The notes under the pieces: generated by a model | The model's input: the letters and a program-made list of their open reading frames with translations, nothing else | Told to the model about the DNA's origin: nothing | The model's database searches: none | Shown: one piece after another, positions 26,101 through 34,772 of the stretch | How positions within the stretch are numbered: the first letter of the stretch is position 1 | Layout: the number at the start of each line of letters is the position of its first letter | Origin: Pontibacter mucosus | GTDB taxonomy: Bacteria; Bacteroidota; Bacteroidia; Cytophagales; Hymenobacteraceae | NCBI RefSeq assembly: GCF_003054055.1 | Contig: NZ_QBKI01000015.1 | Coordinates: 48,890 to 112,889 of the forward strand | Direction of reading: 5' to 3' | Length of the DNA stretch: 64,000 nucleotides | Translations under genes and position numbers: made by a program

Positions 26101-26514
26101 ATGATTCAACGTTTTTTTTCCGGACTCTACGAAATGGTGCTGGGGCGCCCTATCCCGGCCAACTTCACCAACGACTACCGCGAGGTGGTGTTCCCCAATA
26201 CCGGCCTGATGCTGTTCATCATCACTCTAGGCATCGTTATACTTTATTACTATGTGCTGAACCGCGCCATGAGCACCGGCCTGTATAAAACGCAGCACTG
26301 GGTAATGTTCCTGCTACTGAACGCGATCATTGCTTTTATTATCCCGATCACGCAGGTAACCGGCAACGAGATCGAGACGCACTCTTATACTTACATGTTC
26401 GCTTTCGTGAACGTGGTATACAGTCTCATCCTTTTCTTCGTTTTCTCTTTACTACTCAAGAGGGGCTCCGTGCAGGCATGGACCACTCCTATGAAATGGC
26501 CTAACAAAAAATAA
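26101..26514 (+). CDS. Three-helix membrane protein of the motor operon
   Basis: 137 residues with helices at about 36-55, 67-84 and 98-118. A soluble N terminus (FFSGLYEMVLGRPIPANFTNDYREVVFPNTG) precedes helix 1. No known family recognised. It lies 5 bases after the lipoprotein gene and 2 bases before the tubulin-like gene, so the three are tightly coupled. It could anchor the cytosolic GTPase to the membrane or complete a membrane channel with the stator pair (inference). Confidence 0.75.
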   Translation: MIQRFFSGLYEMVLGRPIPANFTNDYREVVFPNTGLMLFIITLGIVILYYYVLNRAMSTGLYKTQHWVMFLLLNAIIAFIIPITQVTGNEIETHSYTYMFAFVNVVYSLILFFVFSLLLKRGSVQAWTTPMKWPNKK

Positions 26515-26516
26515 CT

Positions 26517-27968
26517 ATGGCAAAACTTTTTGTATTCGGAATTGGTGGCACCGGCTCCCGCGTGATCCGCTCGCTGGTCATGCTCATGGCGGCAGGTGTC
26601 AAGATTCAGAACTGTGATAAAATCGTACCCATCATCATCGACCCCGACACGCAGAACGGCGACATGAACCGCACCGTGGAACTGCTTAAAACCTACAAGC
26701 ACATCCACGACGCCCTGGGCCGCCGCGACGAGGGGTTCTTCCATACCGACATCAGTACCCTGTCAAGTATAGCCGGAGATGGCACAGCCAAGATCCGTGA
26801 CAGTTTTGTGTATGATTTCGGTGGGATAAACAAGCCGTTTAAAGATCATGTAGGCTACAACCAACTGGATGTGGAAAGCCAGGCGCTGATCGATTTGCTG
26901 TTTACGCCCGAGAACCTGAATAACAGCCTGGACGTGGGTTTCCGCGGCAGCCCGAATGTAGGTAGTGTGGTGCTGAACGAGATCATCGACTCGCCCGAAA
27001 TGCGCTTTTTCGCCTCCAACTTCCAGCCCGGCGACCGCATCTTCTTTGTGAGCTCGATCTTTGGCGGAACAGGTGCCGCCGGCTTCCCGCTGCTGCTCAA
27101 GAATTTCAAGGACTCGCGTACCGGTTTGCCCAACGCAGCCAGCCTGAACACGGCGCTGACAGGCGCGATGGTGGTGCTGCCATACTTTTCCCTGGAGCAA
27201 CCAGCCGCCGGCGTAGAGGCTGATTTTATCGATTCCAACACCTTCACCACGAAGGCCAAGGACGCGCTTTCCTACTACCAGAACCACCTGAATGGCGTGA
27301 ATGCCGTGTACTACATGGGCGACACGCCGGACAAACCGATGGAGAACAACCCGGGCCGTGCCAGCCAGAAGAACGACGCCCACCTGATAGAACTGTTGAG
27401 CGCGTTGGCCATTGTGGACTTCATGGATTACTCGGATAATGAGCTTTCCGGAAACGAAGTATACCACGAGTATGGCCTGCGCGAAGATGTAAGCCAGGTA
27501 CAGTTCCAGCACCTGGACAGCGAAACCCGCGACCGCATTGCCAAGCAGCTGATCCGCTTCCATTACTTTGAGCGCTACTACACCACGCACCTGCCGGGCG
27601 ACGCGCAGGCAGCTTATGCCAAAGGCGTAGACCTGACGAGCGCCGTCCGCAACGAGCCGGTGTTTAAGGAACTGAACAAATTCCTGACGAACCCCGAGTT
27701 TGGGTACCAGGCCTGGCTGCGCGAGCTGAGCCGAAAGGAGCGCACCTTTGCTGCCCTCAACCTGAACGAAACGGACTTCAACCGCATGGTATCTGACAAG
27801 CAGATAGAGACGGGTTTCCTGAACAAAGGCATCCACCAGGGGGCTTTTGTAAAAGAGCTCAACCGTGCCTCCGAATCCATTTCAGACCGGGATGCTTTCA
27901 AAGCCACCATCAAAGCGTTTGAGGCCGCCACCGACAGGCTGGTGGAGGAGAAGCTGAAGTATAGCTAG
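26517..27968 (+). CDS. Tubulin-like GTPase
   Basis: 483 residues, soluble. Two glycine loops mark the tubulin/FtsZ-type nucleotide fold: FGIGGTGSRVIRSL at residues 7-20 and SSIFGGTGAAGFP at 179-191, the latter equivalent to the tubulin GGTGSG signature. Between them IIIDPDTQNGDMNRT (about 39-53) fits the ribose/phosphate-loop region. The C-terminal half is helical and acidic/basic (about 330-483) and shares nothing with FtsZ, so this is a divergent tubulin_2-type protein and not the division FtsZ. It is encoded 2 bases after the 3-helix gene. Polymerisation is not predictable from sequence. Confidence 0.78.
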   Translation: MAKLFVFGIGGTGSRVIRSLVMLMAAGVKIQNCDKIVPIIIDPDTQNGDMNRTVELLKTYKHIHDALGRRDEGFFHTDISTLSSIAGDGTAKIRDSFVYDFGGINKPFKDHVGYNQLDVESQALIDLLFTPENLNNSLDVGFRGSPNVGSVVLNEIIDSPEMRFFASNFQPGDRIFFVSSIFGGTGAAGFPLLLKNFKDSRTGLPNAASLNTALTGAMVVLPYFSLEQPAAGVEADFIDSNTFTTKAKDALSYYQNHLNGVNAVYYMGDTPDKPMENNPGRASQKNDAHLIELLSALAIVDFMDYSDNELSGNEVYHEYGLREDVSQVQFQHLDSETRDRIAKQLIRFHYFERYYTTHLPGDAQAAYAKGVDLTSAVRNEPVFKELNKFLTNPEFGYQAWLRELSRKERTFAALNLNETDFNRMVSDKQIETGFLNKGIHQGAFVKELNRASESISDRDAFKATIKAFEAATDRLVEEKLKYS

Positions 27969-28035
27969 GCCCCTGGCCCCCTCCAAAAAACAGGAGCGGA
28001 GTATAATAAGCTGGAATAGAGTTAGTGTTTCTCTT

Positions 28036-28060
28036 TGTCATCCTGAAAGGATCTTGTGGG
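28036..28060 (+). repeat. Left arm of the 25-bp inverted repeat
   Basis: Core GTCATCCTGAAAGGATC. The arm is itself a small palindrome (ATCCT-gaa-AGGAT), as in REP-type repeats. Confidence 0.9.
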
Positions 28061-28081
28061 AAGTGAGTATAGACTTTAACT

Positions 28082-28372
28082 ATGAAAAGTCACAACTACT
28101 TTGTGTATATCATTACCAACCCGAGAAAAACAGTGCTATATACAGGTATGACGAATGATTTGCAGGTCAGAGTAGAACAACACAAAGCTAACCGCGGTAA
28201 ACCGGAAACTTTTGCCGGACGCTATTATTGTTACAAGCTACTGTACTTTGAACGTTCTACTTATGTACAACATGCTATAGAGCGTGAGAAAGAGACAAAG
28301 CTTATGAGTAGAGAAGATAAGCTACAACTGATAAGGAAGGAAAATCCTATGCTGATGTTTCTGGATGTATAG
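28082..28372 (+). CDS. GIY-YIG nuclease, 96 aa
   Basis: Single-domain nuclease of the UvrC N-terminal/UPF0213 type. Motifs: FVYIITNPRKTVLYTGMT (the GIY...YIG equivalents, residues 7-24), catalytic Arg in DLQVRVEQHK, and Glu in HAIEREKE (about 67). There is no DNA-binding domain. It lies wholly inside a pair of 25-bp inverted repeats. Proteins of this size are common in Bacteroidota, frequently in intergenic repeats. It is likely not part of the surrounding motor operon but an insertion into it. Confidence 0.88.
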   Translation: MKSHNYFVYIITNPRKTVLYTGMTNDLQVRVEQHKANRGKPETFAGRYYCYKLLYFERSTYVQHAIEREKETKLMSREDKLQLIRKENPMLMFLDV

Positions 28373-28397
28373 GAGTAGAGAGGCTTACTGGTTCTTG

Positions 28398-28422
28398 CCC
28401 ACAAGATCCTTTCAGGATGACA
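28398..28422 (-). repeat. Right arm of the 25-bp inverted repeat
   Basis: Exact reverse complement of 28036-28060, with core GATCCTTTCAGGATGAC. Confidence 0.9.
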
Positions 28423-28510
28423 GATGTGGTAGGAATTACAGCATAAACACACTTAAACTATAAAAGCAGTTTTTTACTGCTGCATGTAAATCATATTATA
28501 AAAAACAAAC

Positions 28511-31500
28511 ATGCCGAAAGTACTTCGTCTACATAAAACCGGTTCTAACGTGGAAGGCTGGGCTAAAACCAGTCAGATCACCAGCACCGAGATTAAAGAT
28601 ATCACCGATGGCGCCGGTGGCCGGGCCTTGAAGATAAACGCCTCCATCCCGACGCCATTCGCCCGCATGCACCTCTTCGAAACGGCCTTCGATTTTGTGA
28701 AGCGCGGCGTGGCAGGTAACAACACCAATACCATTTACCATAAGTTCGTCACGCATTTCTGGGATCTATGGGAACTGCTCTACAACCACCAAAGCTACGC
28801 GCAGGCCGGTAACAAGATCATCATCCGCCGCTGGAACAAGCACCAGCAACTAGGGGCCATGCAGGCCAACCCGAACACGAGCCTGCTGGGCCGTACGCTG
28901 GAGCTTTTCATGAACGACAGCCGCTTCCAGGGCATTGAGGATATCTTCCTTATCTTCTTCGAATCGACCAGTCCGCGCGGCGACCGGCACATGCAGCTCA
29001 TTGGCGGTACCTCGCCGCTAACCTTCCTGTTTGTGGCGCCAAACGTAAGGCCGCTAAGTATAAACCGTGCCCAGAACATCGGTACTTACTTCGACCAGAA
29101 CTATGTGTCGCTGGAGCACCGGGAGCCAGATTTCAGGGAGTATGTGCACAAGCTGTTCGTGTCGAACCCGGCCATGATACAGGCTTTTCCGGCAGTGTAC
29201 AATGCCCTGGACGAGAACCTGCTGCGAAGTATAAACATGGCCGGTGCGGTGGGGCAGGGCGCTATTGCCTCGCAGTACCTGCAACTCGTGGACTTCCAGC
29301 AGAATCCGGTGCATGTGGGGCACATCAATTTCCTGGTGAAGAAAGACCAGACCGCCGTGACCAGCAGCGATTTGTTTATCCGACCCACGCATACCGGCTT
29401 TGCCGGCGAAAGGCCCATTGTGCTGAAGCCTGAGCTGCGGCTGGCCCCTGACGTGAAGTATGTGAACAACCTGGCCTGGCCGGTGAACACCGTAGTGGGT
29501 TACGCGGATGAAAAGCCGTTGGAGAACCGTTCGTTGCCGGGCGTGGGCTTCAACTACCCATACCTGACCATAAACGATCTGCTGCAGGAGACGCTGGTAC
29601 AGGTGCCTTACGAGGTAAACACTGATCGTTTTTATAGCGGCACCGTGGTATACCAGCCGGGCGTAACGGAGAAGTCCTTTAACTACCTGCTGCCCATCAC
29701 GCCTTTATACTTTGATTTCTTCTCGCCGGAGGATCTGGCCAATCACCTGACCTTCCACATCGACGTGAACCATGTGCGGGTAACGCTCAGGGTGCCAACC
29801 GAGAAAGGAAGCGTGGTGTACGAGCGCAGCTACTATGACAACCCGCTCAACTCGAAAGATGCTAACGGCAACATCATCCCGGAGAAAGGCCATATCCTTA
29901 AATCCCGCATCGGCATGGGTGTGTTCCCGTTCTATAAATTCACCGACGCGGTGCAGTATAACGACTTCTATAAGGTGATGCTGGTGGATGAGGACATCGA
30001 TCCGCTGCTGGTAAACAAGAACCACTCGCTCAGCTTTTTTGCGGGTGGTAAGCAGCTGGAAGCTGGCGGCGGTATTATCTCGGCCACGGCACACAAGCGT
30101 ACTAAAAAGAGCAACAGCAGTGCGGGCAGTACTTACTACGAAATCCAGGGCACGCACTTCGATTTTGCGGAATTCCGGCACGAGGGAGTTGATTTTATAG
30201 GCAGGGCGCTTGTCGTGCCGAAGTTCCAGGAAATGCAGCAGGGGATACACAACTTTACCTTCGCCATTGACTTTGGAACATCGAACACGCACATTGCCTA
30301 TACTTCCGGCGCCAACCAGCCGCCGCGCGAGTTCTCCATCACCGCCAACGATCAGCAACTGGTGATGCTCAACAAGCCTTCCGATGATCCGGCCCTGACA
30401 GACTACCAGCGTTTCCACAAACGCGGTTTCGGCAGGTTGTTCGCCGTGGAGACCCTGCTTAAGCGTGAATTTATACCGTTGATCATCGGCTCCGGCGGCT
30501 CTCTGTATAACTTCCCTACCCGTACAGCCACCTGCGAGTCTATTGATTTTGAGAACCAGATCACCAACCTGTTCGGCAACATCAACATCGGCTTCTCCAT
30601 CAATACCGAGGGCACGCACCAGGAACAGTACAAGCAGGCCTACCACACCGACCTGAAGTGGAGTGAGACGCTGACCAATGCCGGCAAGCGCCGCATTGAG
30701 GCGTTCTTCACCGAGATCATGCTGCTCATCAAGAACAAGGTGGTGCTGAACAATGGCAATGTATCCAGCACGAAGATAGTATGGTTTGCACCGCTGAGCT
30801 TTGACGAGTACTCCCGCAACATGTTCCAGAATGTGTGGGATACGGTGTACAACAACGTGTTCAAGAATGGCAGAACGACGGTTTGCATTACCGAATCGGT
30901 GGCCCCGTTCTACTTCCTGTCCCGAACCGGGGCGGTGGTGCCGAGCCAGGACGAGAACCTGATCAACGTGGACATTGGCGGCGGTACCACCGACGTGCTG
31001 CTGTTCACCAACCGCAGGCCTTCGCACAGCTCCTCGTTCCGCTTTGCCGGCAACGACTTGTGGGGCGATGGCTTTGCCACCGTGAAAACGAGCAAAGACA
31101 ATGGCCTGCTGCAATACGGCGTGGACCACGTGCTGCGCATCCCGCTCACGGAAGAAGGGCGCGAGTACCGCAAGTTCCTTGAAACAGCGCTTGATAACCC
31201 GGATTTCAACTCAGCCGACATCAGCTCGCTTTTGTTCAGTTATGATAAGGAGCTAAACTATAGCTCACAACTGCTGCAGGCGCGCCAGCTGCGGTTGATG
31301 TTCTACCTGCACTTCGGCGCCTTGATGTATCACCTGGCGCAGCTGGTGCAGCAACTCGACGTGAAAATGCCGCGCTACATCTCATTCAGCGGCCGGGGCA
31401 GCTTATACATCAAATTGCTGAGCGCGGGCAACAATCTCTCGAACGTGGAGCGCTATGCCAAGGCCATCTTCCAGAAGGTAACAGGGCAGGAGCCACCGGC

Positions 31501-31975
31501 CAACTTTAAGCTGGTGCTGGTGGATAATCCGAAGCAGGTAACAGCCAACGGGGGCGCGATGGCGCTGGAAGGAACAGACCTGAACGACCTGACCAACATC
31601 CCGATCATGAAACCAACCGGCTCGGCTAATCCGCAAGACGCCCTGACACCGGTAACCAAAACGCAAATTACGGGCGAGTTGCGCCAGGAAGTGATGGATA
31701 ACGTGATGGCTTGCCTGGAAATGTTGCTCGACGATCCGGATATTTCGCCGCTGATGCGCTCGATGGGCGTGGAGGTGGACCCGATGCGGGTACTTGACTT
31801 CATGCGCGTGAACCTGCAGGATAGTTATACCATGATCCTGGAAGACACCGTGCGTGGCCTGACGGACCGGGAGCCGCTGCACGAGACCATGTTCTTTATG
31901 CCGCTCAAGCAGTCGCTCTACTTGCTGTCGAAAGAACTCTACAAGCAGCAGTCGCAGGTGAGCGCCATTTCTTAA
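28511..31975 (+). CDS. Giant actin/Hsp70-superfamily ATPase with a large novel N-terminal region
   Basis: 1154 residues, soluble. The ATPase half shows the full superfamily signature: phosphate-1 FAIDFGTSNTHIAYTSG (about 584-600), phosphate-2 NVDIGGGTTDVLLFT (about 818-832), the adenosine-site ISFSGRGS (about 956), and the last motif TANGGAMALEG (about 1012). The first about 580 residues are not from Hsp70 or actin and show no motif I know; they look globular with many beta segments (PLYFDFFSPEDLANHLTFHIDVNHVRVTLRV). A C-terminal helical tail of about 120 residues follows. There is no DnaK substrate domain. It is probably a filament-forming or switch ATPase working with the tubulin-like protein encoded upstream (inference). 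Confidence 0.8.
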   Translation: MPKVLRLHKTGSNVEGWAKTSQITSTEIKDITDGAGGRALKINASIPTPFARMHLFETAFDFVKRGVAGNNTNTIYHKFVTHFWDLWELLYNHQSYAQAGNKIIIRRWNKHQQLGAMQANPNTSLLGRTLELFMNDSRFQGIEDIFLIFFESTSPRGDRHMQLIGGTSPLTFLFVAPNVRPLSINRAQNIGTYFDQNYVSLEHREPDFREYVHKLFVSNPAMIQAFPAVYNALDENLLRSINMAGAVGQGAIASQYLQLVDFQQNPVHVGHINFLVKKDQTAVTSSDLFIRPTHTGFAGERPIVLKPELRLAPDVKYVNNLAWPVNTVVGYADEKPLENRSLPGVGFNYPYLTINDLLQETLVQVPYEVNTDRFYSGTVVYQPGVTEKSFNYLLPITPLYFDFFSPEDLANHLTFHIDVNHVRVTLRVPTEKGSVVYERSYYDNPLNSKDANGNIIPEKGHILKSRIGMGVFPFYKFTDAVQYNDFYKVMLVDEDIDPLLVNKNHSLSFFAGGKQLEAGGGIISATAHKRTKKSNSSAGSTYYEIQGTHFDFAEFRHEGVDFIGRALVVPKFQEMQQGIHNFTFAIDFGTSNTHIAYTSGANQPPREFSITANDQQLVMLNKPSDDPALTDYQRFHKRGFGRLFAVETLLKREFIPLIIGSGGSLYNFPTRTATCESIDFENQITNLFGNINIGFSINTEGTHQEQYKQAYHTDLKWSETLTNAGKRRIEAFFTEIMLLIKNKVVLNNGNVSSTKIVWFAPLSFDEYSRNMFQNVWDTVYNNVFKNGRTTVCITESVAPFYFLSRTGAVVPSQDENLINVDIGGGTTDVLLFTNRRPSHSSSFRFAGNDLWGDGFATVKTSKDNGLLQYGVDHVLRIPLTEEGREYRKFLETALDNPDFNSADISSLLFSYDKELNYSSQLLQARQLRLMFYLHFGALMYHLAQLVQQLDVKMPRYISFSGRGSLYIKLLSAGNNLSNVERYAKAIFQKVTGQEPPANFKLVLVDNPKQVTANGGAMALEGTDLNDLTNIPIMKPTGSANPQDALTPVTKTQITGELRQEVMDNVMACLEMLLDDPDISPLMRSMGVEVDPMRVLDFMRVNLQDSYTMILEDTVRGLTDREPLHETMFFMPLKQSLYLLSKELYKQQSQVSAIS

Positions 31976-32005
31976 AGTATAGGCAAGCGTCTTCAGCTAG
32001 GTGTT

Positions 32006-32079
32006 ATCCTGGCCTTTGGTAGAGACAGGAAAGTATAAGTATAGATAATCTGTCTGAGTTTCTTTCCAAAGGTCAGGAT
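32006..32079. repeat. Nested inverted repeat (imperfect long hairpin) within the motor operon
   Basis: Outer arms 32006-32019 and 32066-32079 pair over 14 bases with one mismatch (core CCTTTGG/CCAAAGG). Inner arms AGACAG (32023-32028) and CTGTCT (32050-32055) pair perfectly. The loop carries two overlapping AAGTATA motifs. It may be a small palindromic element, or an RNA hairpin that stabilises or attenuates the mRNA ahead of the stator genes. Confidence 0.6.
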
Positions 32080-32152
32080 GATGCTAAAACCATGTGAGGT
32101 AGCGGTAGCCTGAACGTAGTATAAGTCCTAATTCGGAATGTAACATCAAACC

Positions 32153-33001
32153 ATGAATACAACTGCCATTATTATAAGTATCATCGCGTTGCTAGGTGCC
32201 GCTTTTGCTTTTTTTAGAGCCGTAAGCGCCTATAACATGCTCACCAAACGCATAAACAGGCTCAAGGAACAAAACAGCGACCTGGAGAGCCGCCTCCGAA
32301 GGCTAGAGGGTAATGCCAGCCGGGGCAACAGAGCATCCTCCGGAGAGCCAGGCGAAGGCGGTGCGCAGAAGAGACAACGACACGAGCAGCAGCCTGAGCA
32401 GCGTCCGAAACAACGCGAGCGGCAGCAACCCCAGCCCCAGCGGGCCGAGGATGTAGCCGAACAGCAGCAGCCACCAAAACGCAGAAAAGACAAACGCAGA
32501 AGAAACGAACCGGCAGAGCGCAATAATCCTGAAGGAAGGGAAAAAGCGGCGCCTGCCTCTGCCTCAGAAGCGGTGCGGATGGAGTTTGTCGGCAGCGACC
32601 TGCTGGACGAACTGGAGCGGGAGGCAGCCGGGGCCACGCCACCGCCGGTGCAGCCCGAGGCCGTGCCGGAAGCCGCACCTGACACGGGCACCCGCTTTGC
32701 CATTATCCCGGAGGATGGCGTGATACGGCAGCACCAGCTGCAGCACAACCCCGACTCCGACAGCTACATTGAAATGGATTTACCGGCCGATGGCAGCAGC
32801 ACGACCCGCTACCGCTTCAACCTGTCGGGCAACCACGCCTTTGTAATTGCACAGGGTATTGACCGGCTGGAGAACGCCTTCGCATTCGAGAAACCAAGCA
32901 ACCGTATGGTGAGCCGGGTGGTGCTGCAGGGCGACGGCATTTTGACCAAAGTGAACAACGGCTGGAGAATCCAGGAGAAAGCACGCATAGATTTCAGATA
33001 A
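32153..33001 (+). CDS. Membrane-anchored coiled-coil protein with basic low-complexity linker
   Basis: 282 residues: one N-terminal helix (about 4-22), a coiled coil (about 28-53, RINRLKEQNSDLESRLRRLEG), a long Gln/Arg/Lys/Glu/Pro-rich disordered linker (about 54-135), then a compact folded C-terminal domain (about 185-282, FAIIPEDGVIRQ...RVVLQGDGILTKVNNGWRI). The topology suggests a membrane tether that reaches into the cytosol and could contact the cytoskeletal ATPase/GTPase. It ends 8 bases before the stator gene. Family not recognised. Confidence 0.72.
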   Translation: MNTTAIIISIIALLGAAFAFFRAVSAYNMLTKRINRLKEQNSDLESRLRRLEGNASRGNRASSGEPGEGGAQKRQRHEQQPEQRPKQRERQQPQPQRAEDVAEQQQPPKRRKDKRRRNEPAERNNPEGREKAAPASASEAVRMEFVGSDLLDELEREAAGATPPPVQPEAVPEAAPDTGTRFAIIPEDGVIRQHQLQHNPDSDSYIEMDLPADGSSTTRYRFNLSGNHAFVIAQGIDRLENAFAFEKPSNRMVSRVVLQGDGILTKVNNGWRIQEKARIDFR

Positions 33002-33009
33002 ACCCTTAG

Positions 33010-34770
33010 ATGGAAGGCATTTTTATACTTGAGGCAGTACTGATATTCATCATACTTGGCTACCAGTTGTATATATACAAGGGGAACAAGCAGAAGATTA
33101 AAAGTATAGCCGGGCTATTTCCTTCCGAAGACCAGCTTAGCATACGGGAGCAGCTACTGGAAGCCGGAAGTATACAAAAACCTTCCGAAGCAGCACCCGA
33201 CAGTACCGTATGGCAAGCCATTCTTGCCGGAAAGCCTTTCCGGGAGTATACGCCCTCCAACCCGGTGATTAAAAGAGTGGTGGCTGCAGAAAACAACATG
33301 CTGCAGATAGAGGCCAGGGGAGGTCCGGTGGCCAACCTAAGTATAGCCCGCGAAAAACTGGAGAAACTCTTTGCCGGGGGCAACATCCACCTGGTGCAGG
33401 GCGACCCGGACCCACTCATCACCACGGTAGCCTCAGGCGGGCGGGGAACCGCTACCATCGACCTGATAGAGGTGCAGCATCCTTCCGAAACCTTTGCCAG
33501 CATCATCCGGAGCACTAACCAGTACCTGAAGCGAAACAAAGGGGCGGCTGCGGATTTCGATATTCTCAAAGACGTGTCGGAGCGGTACTCGGAGGCCATG
33601 GATGCCGAGGTGCAGTCTACCGTTGCCACACCGCTGTATGTGGGCCTGCTGGGTACTTTCTCCGGGGTGATCATCGGTTTGTCGAGCCTGATTTGGTCCG
33701 GTTTGGGAGGGGACGAAGCGGGCGGCGCCGCGGGCTCTTTTATCACGGACCAGAACATTCCATCTTTCCTGTTTGGGGTACTGATTGCCATGTCGGGAAG
33801 CTTTCTGGGCCTGCTGCTGACGCTGATGGGAAACAACGCCCTGAAGAATGCCCGCAGCCTCCGCGACCGCAACAAGAACGGGTATTATACTTTCCTGCAG
33901 ACCAACCTGCTGCCCAAACTTAAATCGGATATGGCGGCCAGCCTGGGCAACCTGAAGTCAGTGCTCGATTCCTTCAACAAGGATTTCCTGGACAAGGTGC
34001 TCGGCTTTCGGCCTATTGTGGATACGCTCACCGAGAACATCAGCACGCAGAAGGAATTCATTGAGAAACTCGATCAGATTGGCTTTACGCAGATGGCCAA
34101 TGCCAACCTGCAGGTGTTCGATAAGATGAAGGAGAGCGAGCAGTTGTTCAAGAACTTTATGCAGTACCAGGTAGCCCTGAACGAGTCGGTGCGGAAAGGG
34201 GCGGAGCTCACGCACCAGATTGGGCAAGTGCTCGAGCGCCTGAACAGCCTGCAGGAGGGCTTCGACAAGGTGCCGGGATATTTACAGAAGCACGACGAGT
34301 CGATACAGCGGCAGGTGAATTTCTTTGGGCAGCACGAGCGTGAGTTGAACAACATCGGCTCGCGCATCGAACAGTATTTTGACAAGGCCGCGCTCCGGTT
34401 AACTGATTTAATGGAAGCCAGGCTGCAGCACCAGGAGCGGGACGCGCAGAACGCGTACGAAAAATGGCAGCAGCATTTCAGAAGGCTCAACGAGGACAAT
34501 GTGTACCAGCGCATCCTCGATTACATGCGTCCGTTCGAGGACCTGAGCCAACAGCAGGGGAAACTAAATGCGTCGCAGCAGCAACTATCCGGAGAAATAC
34601 GCCAGACAAACGAGCGCCTGCTGCAGAAGCTCGAAGCCGACACGGCAATTCAGCAGCAACTGCTGCAGCAGCTGCAACTGCTCAACACGCAGATGGCCAA
34701 AAGTATGGAGCCCGGACCGCTGAAGGCTGCACTTGATAAGCTCTTTGGCGGAGGGCAGGGCAGGAGGTAA
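33010..34770 (+). CDS. MotA/TolQ/ExbB-superfamily stator subunit with long coiled-coil tail (ZorA-like)
   Basis: 586 residues. Helix 1 at about 3-21, a soluble stretch to about 200, then the stator core: TVATPLYVGLLGTFSGVIIGL (about 208-228) and IPSFLFGVLIAMSGSFLGLLLTLMG (about 248-272), which match the A-T-P-x-x-G-L-x-G-T-x-x-G motif of MotA/ExbB proton channels. From about 310 to 570 the protein is almost entirely helical, heptad-rich and Gln-rich, a cytoplasmic tail like that of ZorA in Zorya defence systems. It is followed 2 bases later by its MotB-like partner. No zorC/zorD-type genes accompany it. Confidence 0.82.
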   Translation: MEGIFILEAVLIFIILGYQLYIYKGNKQKIKSIAGLFPSEDQLSIREQLLEAGSIQKPSEAAPDSTVWQAILAGKPFREYTPSNPVIKRVVAAENNMLQIEARGGPVANLSIAREKLEKLFAGGNIHLVQGDPDPLITTVASGGRGTATIDLIEVQHPSETFASIIRSTNQYLKRNKGAAADFDILKDVSERYSEAMDAEVQSTVATPLYVGLLGTFSGVIIGLSSLIWSGLGGDEAGGAAGSFITDQNIPSFLFGVLIAMSGSFLGLLLTLMGNNALKNARSLRDRNKNGYYTFLQTNLLPKLKSDMAASLGNLKSVLDSFNKDFLDKVLGFRPIVDTLTENISTQKEFIEKLDQIGFTQMANANLQVFDKMKESEQLFKNFMQYQVALNESVRKGAELTHQIGQVLERLNSLQEGFDKVPGYLQKHDESIQRQVNFFGQHERELNNIGSRIEQYFDKAALRLTDLMEARLQHQERDAQNAYEKWQQHFRRLNEDNVYQRILDYMRPFEDLSQQQGKLNASQQQLSGEIRQTNERLLQKLEADTAIQQQLLQQLQLLNTQMAKSMEPGPLKAALDKLFGGGQGRR

Positions 34771-34772
34771 AT

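Larger units (their letters stand above)
28036..28422 (+). mobile_element. Inverted-repeat-bounded GIY-YIG element inserted in the motor operon
   Basis: A 387-bp unit bounded by a perfect 25-bp inverted repeat contains only the GIY-YIG gene. It sits in the single large gap of an otherwise tightly packed operon, between the tubulin-like and actin-like genes. No target-site duplication is evident beyond the arms. The structure resembles repeat-associated mobility modules, in which a small nuclease travels with the hairpin repeat it may recognise. Confidence 0.6.

Noticed and set aside
26763..27836. 357-codon minus-strand open frame
   Set aside because: Antisense shadow of the tubulin-like gene, whose glycine loops are clearly on the plus strand.
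29705..31129. 474-codon minus-strand open frame
   Set aside because: It is the antisense shadow of the actin-like ATPase gene; its composition (His/Val/Gln-rich, no motifs) is typical of a shadow frame.
28511..31975. DnaK chaperone
   Set aside because: Only the actin-type ATPase motifs match; there is no substrate-binding domain, no dnaJ/grpE neighbour, and a 580-residue N-terminal extension.
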